Source: Saccoglossus kowalevskii (taxonomy: Eukaryota > Hemichordata > Enteropneusta > Harrimaniidae). Taken from it: a DNA stretch of 34,897 nucleotides. The stretch spans positions 978,422-1,013,318 of the forward strand of contig NW_003111970.1 in the NCBI RefSeq assembly GCF_000003605.2, read 5' to 3'. The notes beneath the pieces are model-generated. The model ran no database searches and was not told where the DNA came from. It worked only from the letters and a program-made list of their open reading frames with translations. This document shows positions 1 to 11,100 of this stretch, piece after piece. The first letter of the stretch is position 1. Every line of letters starts with the position of its first letter. The position numbers were made by a program, and so were the translations under genes.

Positions 1-903
1 CTCAACTGAAGTGTGTAGACATGTTATAGGTATTGATTAAAGCTAAATTTTGTTTTGAGAAGGTGTTTTCGAATGAACCTAAGCAAATTTACTCTCTTAA
101 TTAAAACTACAATCAGAGGTATTGGACACTTAAATTTAAAATGTGAATAACATAAAGATATCCAATTCAAACTCATAAAACTGACAGCTTCTTTTTCGCA
201 GCACTCATGATGAAAACTGCGAGAGAAATATAAGGTTACATAATAATGTTTTGCTTGATACATACAATTAATCTTTATGAACTAGTTAATTGGTTGAAAT
301 GTTGGCCACAAACTGCTTTAAAATGTCATAAAGTATGTCATTTACTGTATATGAATATGGAATTATGTAAGTGAAAAATGATATATATATATAGGTCAGA
401 TTCTTGGCAGATATCCATGACCTGGATTGGCAACATTCCATTCTGAATAGTCATCATTTTGTAATATTTCTCTTGGTTCTACTTGTTTTGATTTTACGAG
501 CCATGAATCGGATATTGTATCTGACAAACATAATGTTTTTTCCGATTGGCTGGATGTTATGGTTCGCTGGCCAATGAGGAGCAATCTAGTTGAGTTCACT
601 CATGGATTTATTTTCACTGTTTTAAATGGCTTTTGAAATGTATTTGATTTAAAATAGTACCAAAAAATCTGTATCAGAAGTCAAAAACTTTCTTTTTAAA
701 CAAATGATAGCCAAAAAATCACAATTTTTAATATGTATCGATGTTCCAATAAAGGCTTCTCTTACAAGTTTTACAGCAACGTCAAAATAGAAAAAATATT
801 TTTTATTTCATTTTTATACAAAAAAAGCTGCGAATCCTAAAATAATTCATTGAAGCTATATGTATCAATATGTCAACTCAGCTGACTACTATATCCTAAT
901 GGA

Positions 904-1275
904 TATTATTATACATCTGTCACCGTACTGTCATAAGTTACCGTTATTTTATGGGGGTGTTTTCATACGAATTGCGAATTCCTAATATGAAATGATTACG
1001 TGCGTAAGCGTCCTCTAATAATAAAAACAAACATGGCTGTCCCAAGGGTTTGTCCGGACTCCAACCAAAGAAGTTGACTGATTCTGTTCTAAACTTTTTG
1101 TATTTCGGCATTCCCATGATGTATCATTGGGAGGAATGATAACAAGGTTATTACGAGGATACCGCAAAGTATGCATTCAGACAATATGCTGTTGTACTGT
1201 ACTGTACTGTCTTGATCAAGAGTCTTCATGCATATTATATACTTTGTGGTATCCTCGTAATAACCTCATATTATT
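904..1275. mobile_element. Hairpin-bearing repeat, copy 1
   Basis: Shares its whole length, with scattered differences and indels, with 15409-15822 (shared words include TTATACATCTGTCACC, GCGTCCTCTAATAA and AACATGGCTG). Its 3' part is a hairpin: arms 1145-1170 and 1241-1266 are inverted copies differing at about one of 26 bases. A short (TACTG)n run sits in the loop. No coding capacity; probably a non-autonomous DNA element. Confidence 0.75.
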
Positions 1276-1600
1276 GAAAACTGAGATAGCGTACCTACTA
1301 CTACTATGTGAGCCTCTTATCTCACTAGAATTAAACCTGTAAAAATCTGAATAGTTAGTATTATTCCTCCAGTTGTAGATTTAAGTGCAAATAACTGATA
1401 CTAAAAAAAAAAAATGACGCACATGATTATTCCCTGTGGATTCATAAAAGATTGCTTTTTCTAAAATTTTTATCCCAATGCATAGTTATTCAGGTATCAG
1501 TTTGAAAAACATTTCTTGTTTTGAAAAAATAATTGCTTTTGTAGGATGGGTTATCCCGCTCATGTTACTGTCAATATCAGTGTGTTTGACTTGATACATT

Positions 1601-1896
1601 TTAAAGGGCGGTGGTCGTCTCCCTACGCATGTACGACATTTGTGTTGATAAACATTGATTTTCCCACAATCCAATGTGCTTTTCTAATGGAAATCATGCA
1701 TAGGAGATTTGATCGGGCGCAATGTGCACTAATTACCGTCGATGACTCTTTTGATGCCTTCCAATCACCTAAAAAATACCTAATAAAAGCTTGGTAACAT
1801 CTCAGTTTGTACTCATTGATCTGCACAACAGCCAAAGTCGCCATCTTTGTTTATATGAGACCCATATACGTGGCGCAACGACTAACCGCCCTTTAT
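1601..1896. mobile_element. MITE with AGGGCGGTGGTCGT termini, copy A
   Basis: The left end TTAAAGGGCGGTGGTCGT and the right end ACGACTAACCGCCCTTTAT are inverted copies. The left junction reads TTAA; the right reads TTAT, compatible with a decayed TTAA target duplication. About 296 bp, no coding capacity. Confidence 0.75.
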
Positions 1897-2107
1897 TAAA
1901 AATAACTGTAATCAGGGTTTTAAATAAGCAGTAGCCCAAATTGCACAGAATAATAAATCTTATCGCAGGCTATCATTTTCCAGTAACCCAATTGAACTAA
2001 ATTTTGAAATAAACCAATATGTCTGTGGGTGTCCCTCACAAATTGAGCAAAATATTGTGTATTTATTTCAATTCATACTTTTCTCCATGGCATTCAGTAC
2101 CTATTAA

Positions 2108-2347
2108 TTAACCTTTTCACCCCCAGTTCCCTCATTTCATCATAAATTCTCAAAATAGTCTTGTTTATAGTCTGCACTTTCCTTCAGAAGATTCGGACAA
2201 AAGTAACACAATTTTTTGAGCAAGAACAAAAAAATTGCTTCAAATTTTGTATATTGGTATGTAGGGTTCATTTCAAGAAATTTTGAAGAATACAAGAAAA
2301 ATATGCAGAAAAATTTGGGTGAGAAAGTCTGGTGATGAGAAGGCTAA
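2108..2347. mobile_element. TTAACCTTTTCACC element, copy 1
   Basis: Left end TTAACCTTTTCACCCCC; right end GGTGATGAGAAGGCTAAC is a decayed inverted copy. The internal words AGTCTGCACTTTCCTTCAGA are the reverse complement of words in the copies at 10816 and 14624, so it lies in the opposite orientation. Confidence 0.7.
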
Positions 2348-2915
2348 CTTGCTTGGCTACCGAATAATACCAGCTTGTAAATCGAGTAGTAGTAGCTCAG
2401 CTGACTACATACCCACAAATTTTGTTAAATTTGGCTTATGTTATTTTTTTCAAAATTCACTAAATATCTAATAAGAATAATTGTGAAAGTGAAAATTACA
2501 TTATGATGTATATATTAAATACGCGCTATGTATTGTTTTCCGTTCTAAATTATCACATTTTAAAACGAAAAAATCCAGTGAGCAAACAGAATAATTTTTA
2601 GTACTATTTATCAACATATACCTAATACTGTAACCTTTAAGACTATGACTTTGTCATTTTGCAGTTCAATAACATTTGCTTTGTACTGTATTTGACCTGT
2701 GACCTAAATGTAAGTGTTATTGTACTGTGTTTAACCTTTAACCTGTGAATATAGAATAAAAATACACATGTAAGCCGTAAAACTAAAAGGTGGTTTTTAA
2801 TCTGAAATTAAAAAAAATGTTTTAGAAAGCAAATTCTTCTTTTCATGTGCCAATACAATGTATGATTCATGTATCATTCTCACTGAATGGAATTGTTTTT
2901 ATGATTGTTTGTAAC

Positions 2916-3127
2916 TACTGTGAAATACTTTATTTTAGCTGGAATTAATTTTCGCTGAAAAGACATTTTGGGTGTTTTGTGTGGAATTTATTTTCACTAA
3001 TTATTGACAAGTTGAATGTAAAATATAGAGAAAAAGATATATTCACTGGATTTTATTTTCACTGAATCATTCCTTCAGCGTAAATAGCGAAAATTAGTTC
3101 CAAGCGAAAATAAAGTATTTTACAGTA
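2916..3127. mobile_element. Near-palindromic TTTTCGCT element, copy 1
   Basis: Begins TACTGTGAAATACTTTATTT and ends AAATAAAGTATTTTACAGTA, inverted copies. The interior repeats TTTTCGCTG/CAGCG-AAAA words in inverted order, so the whole 212 bp can fold back. No coding capacity. Confidence 0.85.
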
Positions 3128-3909
3128 CATAAAGTGGATCTAAACATTGCTAAAAATAGATTTAACGAATGGGATTGCAATGGTTGAAGTTAAAAATTAA
3201 AGTTGTCTGTCAGTGGACAGTAGGCAAATAGTAGTGCCTGTCCCAATTGATGATGATAAATTTTAAACGTATTATTCAAAATCGAATTTTCATTTCTGGC
3301 AGTGAACAGGCTTTAATTCAGCCACGGGGCATTGTCTGCAATGGTTACATTTGAATTCTGAGTTCTAATTCAAATGAGAAAACACTGAACACCTAGACTT
3401 TGCGATAGTCATTGTCTTACCCCACCATTATTAGTTTCGTTGAAAATCTTGGCATGTGCCTGGCACCGGAAACAAGTCAACATATGCCAAAAAAACATGA
3501 CAGAAAGCCAGCACATGCTATCAATAAAGAGCCATTGCTTGAAACGTCTAGCTAAATAACAGAAAATGACGCAGATAGATGCAAACACTACTAATTCTTT
3601 AGGAAAAAAATATGGTCTGATTCAAAAGTCAGCACACTTCTCAGTACAGGATTTATGGAATGACATTCTGTTTCAAGTTAACAACGAACAAGAAACATGT
3701 TTGTCATACAGGATCAATTCAAACAGACTGAAGCCGATATTCAAAAAAGAGGAATATTCGTTTGCTAGCATGATGAATAGTATTAAATTTATACCATAAC
3801 AGTAACGCCATCAGACATATGTGCAGAGTTTGCGTTTCAACAATTACATTGTAGGGCTTGATTTCAGCACGAGGCATGTGGGGACAGATAAAAACGTAAT
3901 CATGAATGA

Positions 3910-4042
3910 TTAAAGTGCGGTGGTCGTCGCGCAGCATCTGTTCGAATTTCATGTAAATAAACAATGTATTTTACACGTGTTGGGTACTTCGCTAGGAGTC
4001 CCAAATCAAACAGGACGCGGCACGACGACTGCCGCCCTTTAA
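3910..4042. mobile_element. MITE with AGGGCGGTGGTCGT termini, copy B
   Basis: The left end TTAAAGTGCGGTGGTCGTCG is inverted at the right as CGACGACTGCCGCCCTTTAA, with TTAA at both junctions. Only 133 bp, so internally deleted relative to copy A. Confidence 0.8.
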
Positions 4043-4945
4043 CAATATTCAGCATGTACTGGATAGTACTAACACCAGTATTATTATCTTCCTAGTTTCC
4101 AAAGTCGAATAATGTTTTGAAAAAAATATAAAGACAGCATATTTTATTATTCTTGTGCTCCAACTCCATGCACAGAATCGATCAGCTTGTTGGTCTGAAA
4201 AGGTATTTAATATGCAAATCACGTCCAGCCCAAAACTGTTTGTGACAGGAGTACATTTGATCACCAAGTCATTTAAACCTGTGACTGTTTGTTTCTTTTG
4301 TGGTTGTGGCCAAAAAAGGTATACAATATCCAGATTATATTCAAAATATTACAATTAGGGTACTTATGCACCATATGCTATGTACAGCATTGTAATATAC
4401 TTGACTTTATTGCATCTTTGTCAATTCCTGCTACATTATAGTCCCAGGCATAGCTTTATTTTTTAAGCTGACTATCAGCTTACTTTGCTTTTTCATGAAA
4501 ACTTATGATTATTAAAGCGAGTATCATTCTCGTAAATAATCTCTTATTGTTTGTAGTTTTTCCCTAGTTACTAATGTAAGGCACGTGACTATGCACGTCC
4601 ATAAACACACTATCTTGTCGATTTCACATTCAGTGTGAAATAAGCTTTCCATCAATATATAGTTTTGTGTGGTTCAGTAAATATTTTATATGAAAATATC
4701 AGTTTAGAAAATCAATACCAAAAACATATACAGCTTCCTTAATGGGAGATTATTCTGCAAGGAGCTGTTCCAGGCAGGTGAATAAAGAGAGAAAATTGTC
4801 ACTAATTTACCGAATGTGGTAGTTTCAAGTTGCAAATGTCCAAGATCAGAGATTCTAAGACTTGTGAAATGATGATGTGTCAAGACTTAAAATTTGAATA
4901 ATATGTTTAACTTTATTTTGCTAGGGACAGATACATTTACAGCAA

Positions 4946-5348
4946 TTAGGCCAGATTTTTTTTTATTTATTGTTTCTTGATTTTTTATAAAGGCAATTTT
5001 TTTTGAGGAGGGCGGAAAAAAGTAAAAAAAATTTTTTTTCATTAGAATTGTAAGTGAGATCATTGATCGGAGAAACGAAATGAAATAAAATTTTATTCCA
5101 TGTATAACCTTGTTTCTCATCTGCGCGAGACTTCGGTACTTTGATCATGATACTCCCACAAAAATGCAACTTGGGTTTGTTATGCGGCGGGCAAAAAAAA
5201 AAATGAAGATAAAAATAAGTTTTTTTAGTAATTTTATGCACTTACAAGTGAGAAATTACGCTGAAATAAAATTTTATTTTTATTTCATTTTCGGCTCCTG
5301 CTCATTCTGCGGGTTCGCTAAAGAAGGGATAATAAAAGTCTGGCCTTA
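4946..5348. mobile_element. Possible inverted-repeat element (TTAGGCCAGA termini)
   Basis: TTAGGCCAGA at 4946 is inverted at 5339-5348 (TCTGGCCTTA), nine of ten bases. Two copies of GAAATAAAATTTTATT occur inside. Only one copy is seen, so this is tentative. Confidence 0.5.
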
Positions 5349-5529
5349 GGACAAGCACTTTTATGTGCTAACTTGTCCAAGGGACAGGCAACTTTAATTA
5401 ATACATTTATGTAATTTTAACTCCTTGCAAGTTAAATGTTAAGTTACACTCGGACCATACTGTATATGATAATATGAAGATAAATTATTATTATTTTGAG
5501 AATAACTGCTTATTTTGGAGACAAGATGT

Positions 5530-5618
5530 CCCAATCTTCTGAAGGAAAGTGCAGACTGTAAACGGGACTATTTTGTGAATTTGTGATGAGTAAAGGGAAC
5601 CGGTTTTGAAAAGGTAAA
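5530..5618. mobile_element. TTAACCTTTTCACC element, right-end fragment
   Basis: Shares CTTCTGAAGGAAAGTGCAGA and GGGACTATTTTGTGA with the other copies and ends in GAAAAGGTAA. The matching left end is not apparent. Confidence 0.6.
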
Positions 5619-6122
5619 TAGGACAAGTTTGAAATGAAGTAAATACATGACATAAATAGCAGCTTTACTTACTGGATTAAAATTAAAAAGGAAAACAAAA
5701 GGCAGAATAATAGTGTAAAACAACATAAACAATGGTTTCCCATAATTCCATAGTGTGATCTCCATGGTTAACAGCCTCCCATTAAACATACCACATATAT
5801 TCATGCGTTATTAGAAGCACACAAATACCATCAATTCTTTTATTATCCTTTTTAAAATTAACTTTGACCATAGACACACGCTCCACTAATTGAGCAAATT
5901 CAGTACCTGATTTTACCTGATCTAATTGTGATGTGAGACCTTTATTTTTTTGTACATGTATAAAGCTATAGCCATTAGTTGACATGTTTGAGATTCATAT
6001 GTACATGTAAGGTTTTATGCATGATAAGGTCAGAGATGGTCAGTTAGGCGGTATCGATTTGACAGTATGGAAATCAAGAAAAGCAGTCAAACGTAATCCA
6101 CTAACCTTTACAACGGAATGCT

Positions 6123-6177
6123 CAACTTTTAATTTTAACTCCTTCATCGTCGTCAAAATTTTTAAAATTAAAAGTTA
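6123..6177. repeat. Short hairpin
   Basis: AACTTTTAATTTTAA and its inverse TTAAAATTAAAAGTT flank a loop of about 25 bases. AT-rich, no known function. Confidence 0.5.
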
Positions 6178-7807
6178 AAAATATCATTTTCTCACATTCT
6201 TCAATAATGTGATTTAGTAGCAAATTATCAAAGCGTGATTTTTTTTAGTTTGAATAGAGAACAGAAATGTAAAAAATCTATTTTATTATTTATGGAACAT
6301 CAAAAGGTTAAGCATTTTTTTCTTTTCCATAAAAGTGAATTATTGCCATGCCTCTGTAATTTTCTGAAAGTTCATTTGTCTTCAGGCTAGTTATTTTCCA
6401 ATACTACTTACGTGGATCAATGTTATTATACTTAAAGTAATTGTTATAGGGTAGGTCTTGTTGCCACGGTGAACAAATTCACACATTTATATTTAGGAAA
6501 AACCGAAATATTCTTAGTACTTTGATAATTTATGGACAATACTAAAACCAGTGAAAATGTGGAAAATGTAACCCTTTAAGGTAGAGATGCAGTTTACCTG
6601 ACAGGTATTTTAATTAGTTAATTAGGAAACCAAGATGACCTCCCTTGTCCACAAAACTATATATTTTCGGAAAGCTTATTTGAATTTATATGAATTTTAA
6701 AAGTTTGTTATTATTTTTCTTTTATGGACTCTGTAGTTTGAAATATGCACAAAAATGTGCGTTTTTGGTCAATAGTGATTTAAAAAAAATAGCCCCTAAA
6801 CCATGCCTCTGTTTCCTGTCAAAATTGGCTTATGGGTACATCTGTTTACTATGTCAATTTTGCGGGCAGCAGCCCAAAATTCACTACTTCAAGTGTATGC
6901 ATAAATTAACACCCAGGCTAGTTGTCTGTGCGATTGTTGTACCACTGTTCAACCAAAAACAATGCCCCGACGGCGTTTTGAAGATAAACACATTGTCAAT
7001 CATTTGTGAAAATTTCAAAACAAAAGGTCAAAGCATCTAGGAGCTATTTTTTTTAAAGTTCTGGGATGTGCACTGAAAAAAAGCTAAGATAATTGCTAAT
7101 TTGCATAACAATTCACTCAGTAAGAAGTTTGCTAATGCTCATAATTGAATTGGCTGTAACAGTTCCAAATTTAAATGTAATATCATTTTGTTAAAAGTTA
7201 AATATAGTGCATAATATGGAGATCCTGTCATTTCTTTTTTTCACCATGTTTCTTTTTTATTATTTATGTACAGCCTTGCTAAATCTTTCTAAGCGTTCAA
7301 AGGAGAGAATGTTTGCACCTGTTATCTATATTTTAAAATCGTTTTATGAGTATGTTCCACTATTCACAATTCTACAAAATTTTAACAGTCTATAGCCAAG
7401 ACGGTTTGGATAATAAAAAGCAAAAAAAAAAAATTTCACTCCCAAGTGCCCACGAACCTGTGTCAGATACATGTATTTTGTCGCCCAAAATTCAGACAAA
7501 TGTTTTCACAAAATTTCAGCATTTTTTTGGACCAAGTTTCATCGTTCAACTACAGATGATGAGTATTGGAATAGTTGAGCAAAATTTCAGGAAATTCATG
7601 TCAAGTCGCATTTAATACTTTGGACACTACTATGTTTTTCACCGAACATTGTATGCAAAATGTTCCCAATTTTTATGTATTTTTCTTAAATTTTTTTTCC
7701 AATTTTGAATCAAATGAACATTATTTCCCATAGATTACAGATCTTGATCAAAAATCCTGAAAAAAATAAAATTGTACAGCATTATTTTGTGAAAGCTGAC
7801 ATAAGTT

Positions 7808-7830
7808 GATATTGGGACTCAAGGGGTTAA
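7808..7830. repeat. Right-end fragment of a TTAACCCTTTGAGC-type element
   Basis: TGGGACTCAAGGGGTTAA resembles the right terminus at 27781-27796 (GGCTCAAAGGGTTAA). The other boundary is not clear; the AT-rich sequence to its left may belong to the same element. Confidence 0.4.
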
Positions 7831-7961
7831 TCCTTAAATGGTGTAGCCTCAAAATGGCAGACATGTTGTGCATATCTGGGTCAAATTCAAGCACTTTCAA
7901 GGCGAGTCTTTATCTGTTCATATTCATGTACATTAATCTATTATTTTGTGTTCATTTCTAG

Positions 7962-8163
7962 CCATAATCGTGAAAGCATCATGAATATTGTTCGTCGACT
8001 TGTTGGGCGTCACCAACAGGCAGATGAAAGCAACACACAAGACAATGCGTTGGGTTTGATGCATTTACGTAAACTATGTGTAGAATTATGTTATGCAGCG
8101 CAACCCACAACAGCCAAAGAACAAGAAGAGAAGGTTTATATGATGCTGCCATTGTTCTGCAAG
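7962..8163 (+). CDS. WDFY3: WDFY3 coding exon 1 (initiator ATG at 7981, residues 1-61)
   Basis: The acceptor AG is at 7960-7961 after a T-rich tract; 19 nt of 5'UTR (7962-7980) precede the ATG. The start is supported by an A at -3 and by similarity of MNIVRRLVGR to the family N-terminus. The short leader is open in the same frame, so an upstream start in another exon cannot be strictly excluded. Residues 21-61 contain DNALGLMHLRKLCVELC and EQEEKVYMMLPLFCK, both strongly conserved helical segments. The donor is GTAAGA at 8164, phase 0. The acceptor directly upstream of the ATG means at least one further 5' non-coding exon exists that I cannot identify. Confidence 0.95.
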
Positions 8164-11100
8164 GTAAGATCCTCCTTGAGTACGGTACATGCTAGTGTCG
8201 CTTTCACGCTTTAAATGCCACATATTTTTTTCGCCTAAAATTCAGTGCAAATTGTTCAAATTTTGTAAAATTGTTATGAAATTTTATCCTCATTTTGGAC
8301 CATACAGACAGTTGCAGATACTGCTTTTAGTTTTTGATCAAAGAGTTTGTCAATTTTATCAACATTTGGAGAGGAGCAAACTGTACAAAATCATTTTGTA
8401 GTTGTAGCCAAAAGTTGACAATGGTGCTCTAAGGTTTAAAATGTACCTTAGCCAGGTATCCTCAGGGACGGAGCTACGTCACAAGACGATCCATGTTGCT
8501 AAGATGCGCACCACTGTACCACGTATTTCTACGTGCTCTCCCCATGCTGCTGAAGAACACGGAACGCCGAGTGAAGAGACGATGAAAATTTGAGAAAACA
8601 ACAGGAACTCAACTTTGAAGTAATCCTGAACAATCTAATTTATAATGCGTTACACATGCAGGGGTAATTTTGTTACACTGTTCAGGAGAGTCTCAACAAC
8701 CATCCCAAAGTACTGTTTTCTGAGAGTTTTCGGCCTTTGTTTTCACCGTGATGGTTGCCATGCAGTGAAAATGCTCGGATGTCCGCATCCGAGAATATCA
8801 TTTGTCACAGTCAGTGTGCCCTCTAACAGGACTCATGTGAAAATCATTTCAATTTTGCTGCTACATTATGTATCCCTCAATTCGATAATTAGACGGTAGT
8901 CACACTATCTGACTGGTTGCACTCCGAGATTATTATATAAAACATTATATAGATCTTGAGACTGTAAAATGTTTGATGTCGATAAATTGGTGGTCTTGCC
9001 ATTATTACGTGATATTTTGGATGTTCTTTGCATGAATTGTTTGGAAATGAACTAAAATTTAAGAATGTTACGTCCGTCTCAGCTTCTCGTTTGGTTGTCC
9101 ATTTGAATTTCATGTCCTAGTGCTTCTGAATAGTATTTTGATGCTTGGGGTATCATAAAGATTCGGTCCCACAGTAATTCAGACATCCGACTGAATTCTC
9201 CAACATTCCCCACAATCTGTGCATCATCATACAATCAATTATACCACCTAATAAAGCTGTAGGAAATGATCTCATGGTGCAACTTTACAGATCTGAAATG
9301 AGATATTCTTTTCTATAAAATTTCACAGTCCCATAACTCATTTGTGCTTTCAGAGTTGTTGTACCGGGGTTGGCACATCAAGATCATAATCTGGATGCAT
9401 AGATGCATGGTTCAAACTTTTGTGGCACTGGGATTTTACCTCCCAGATGCTCCTAAGCAAGTACATGTATATGTATATCAGCAATAGTTTCACATTTATT
9501 GCTCCAAAATTAAAAGAAAATTATTTTTGTGAATGAAAATAATGGTATTGCATCTAAAATAAATTTCCTGTATGTGTAGCTAAAGTAACTTTCTATTTGA
9601 ATATATTCAGTAATGCATTTACAGGGGTCGAAATACTCTGGTGCACACTGCACTAAGCACATAGATTATTAGCTAGTGTAAGTAAACTCAAAATATTATG
9701 TGCACACCGTGCATGTAGAAATTAACATTTTCTCAATATATTCACTAAGCCTAAATTAAGTTCAACCAACATTGTGAGACAACTAAAAAAAAAAGCAAAT
9801 TCTTTCGTGATCGCATCAATCGAGAACCCATAAATTTTATTTAAACTTTAAAAGTGGTGCATTTCACAACAAGTTAGTGCAGGTAAATTTCAAATTCAAC
9901 ATGCACACTGTGCATGCAGGGAATTTTTTCTATTTCAATCCCGGATTTATTAACATCACATTCTTACCTTTGGGACCAACAGAACATCAAACTGGAATAC
10001 AGTCATACCTGTGTTTAGCAGCCACCCAAGGGACTTCATTAAAATGGTTTGAATATTTTCTTTATGGGTTGCCAACTCGTACTTTTGACATAATATTTGT
10101 TCAGAAAATAATGAGGCGGTACTGCTGCTACAAAATAAGTTTGACTTGAGGAAATTAAAAATTGCCTTATAACAATGCTAATTATTAAAACAAAAGGCAA
10201 ATCTGCAAACATATTACTGATATGTAGCTGACGGTGCTCATATGACTTAGGACTGCCTAAAACTGGTCACTATAGACAGGTGGTCTTTATATAGAAATGG
10301 TCACTGTTTATATATTTTTGCACATGTTGTGGTAATATAAACCTAGAATGATGTCATAGTATGTATGTATGTATGTCTAAATATTTGCAATGGTTGAATT
10401 GTAAGTCTGCTAGACTTTTAAATGGTTCATAATATTAACCGGCTTATAAAAACTTTTGCTGGATCAAGCAGATCAGAAATATGACACTGACGGATCACGG
10501 TGCTGTGAAATGAACTCCATAAATCCCTGAAGGTTTCCAGATGGTGCCGTCAAGTCTGGCTTGTAGCGACTGTCTATCCCTTGATGAATATATCTACAAC
10601 TATTCTTTTTGATTCACCTAATTGCCTTCATCAATATTCAAACTCAATAAATATCTAAGTCACTGTTCTCTTTCCACATATGGTCGGAATATTAAATTTT
10701 TTTCGTGTCACTGCTTACAAAAGTTAAATCTGAATATTGTGATGTCATAAGTATTGGTAAGCTACTGTAAACAAGTTTCAGGGTTTAGGGGACAATAGCT
10801 TGGTGTCATGTCTGCTTCAACCTTTTCACCACCAAAATTTTTCTGCCCAAATTTTTCTGTACTGTTTTCTTATGTTTTTTTTCAATATTTCTGGAAATTA
10901 ATTGTAATTTGGAGCAAACATGCAACATTTGAATCAATTATCAGTTTTTACTCCAAAAATATGGCTATTTTTGTCTGAATCTTCTGAAGGAAAGTGCAGA
11001 CTATAATGGGACTATTTTGTGAGTTTCCGATGCAAATAGGGAAGTGGTGGTGAAACGCTTAAACGACATTAATTTTATGAGACAAATTTCTGCGAATTTT

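Larger units (their letters stand above)
1..7961 (+). other. Upstream non-coding region, probably the last 5'UTR intron
   Basis: No supported coding region on either strand; open frames here are short and lack recognisable motifs. Several transposon-derived repeats are annotated separately (904-1275, 1601-1896, 2108-2347, 2916-3127, 3910-4042, 4946-5348, 5530-5618). The region ends in a splice acceptor, so most of it is likely intron. I could not identify a promoter or upstream UTR exon; either could be present unrecognised. Confidence 0.7.

Noticed and set aside
396-599. 67-codon minus-strand open frame
   Set aside because: Plausible composition but no motif, no splice context and no second exon that I can connect.
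6690-7040. 116-codon open frame on the + strand upstream of WDFY3
   Set aside because: No recognisable domain or start context; Cys/Phe/Leu-rich composition typical of translated AT-rich DNA, and no splice partner evident.
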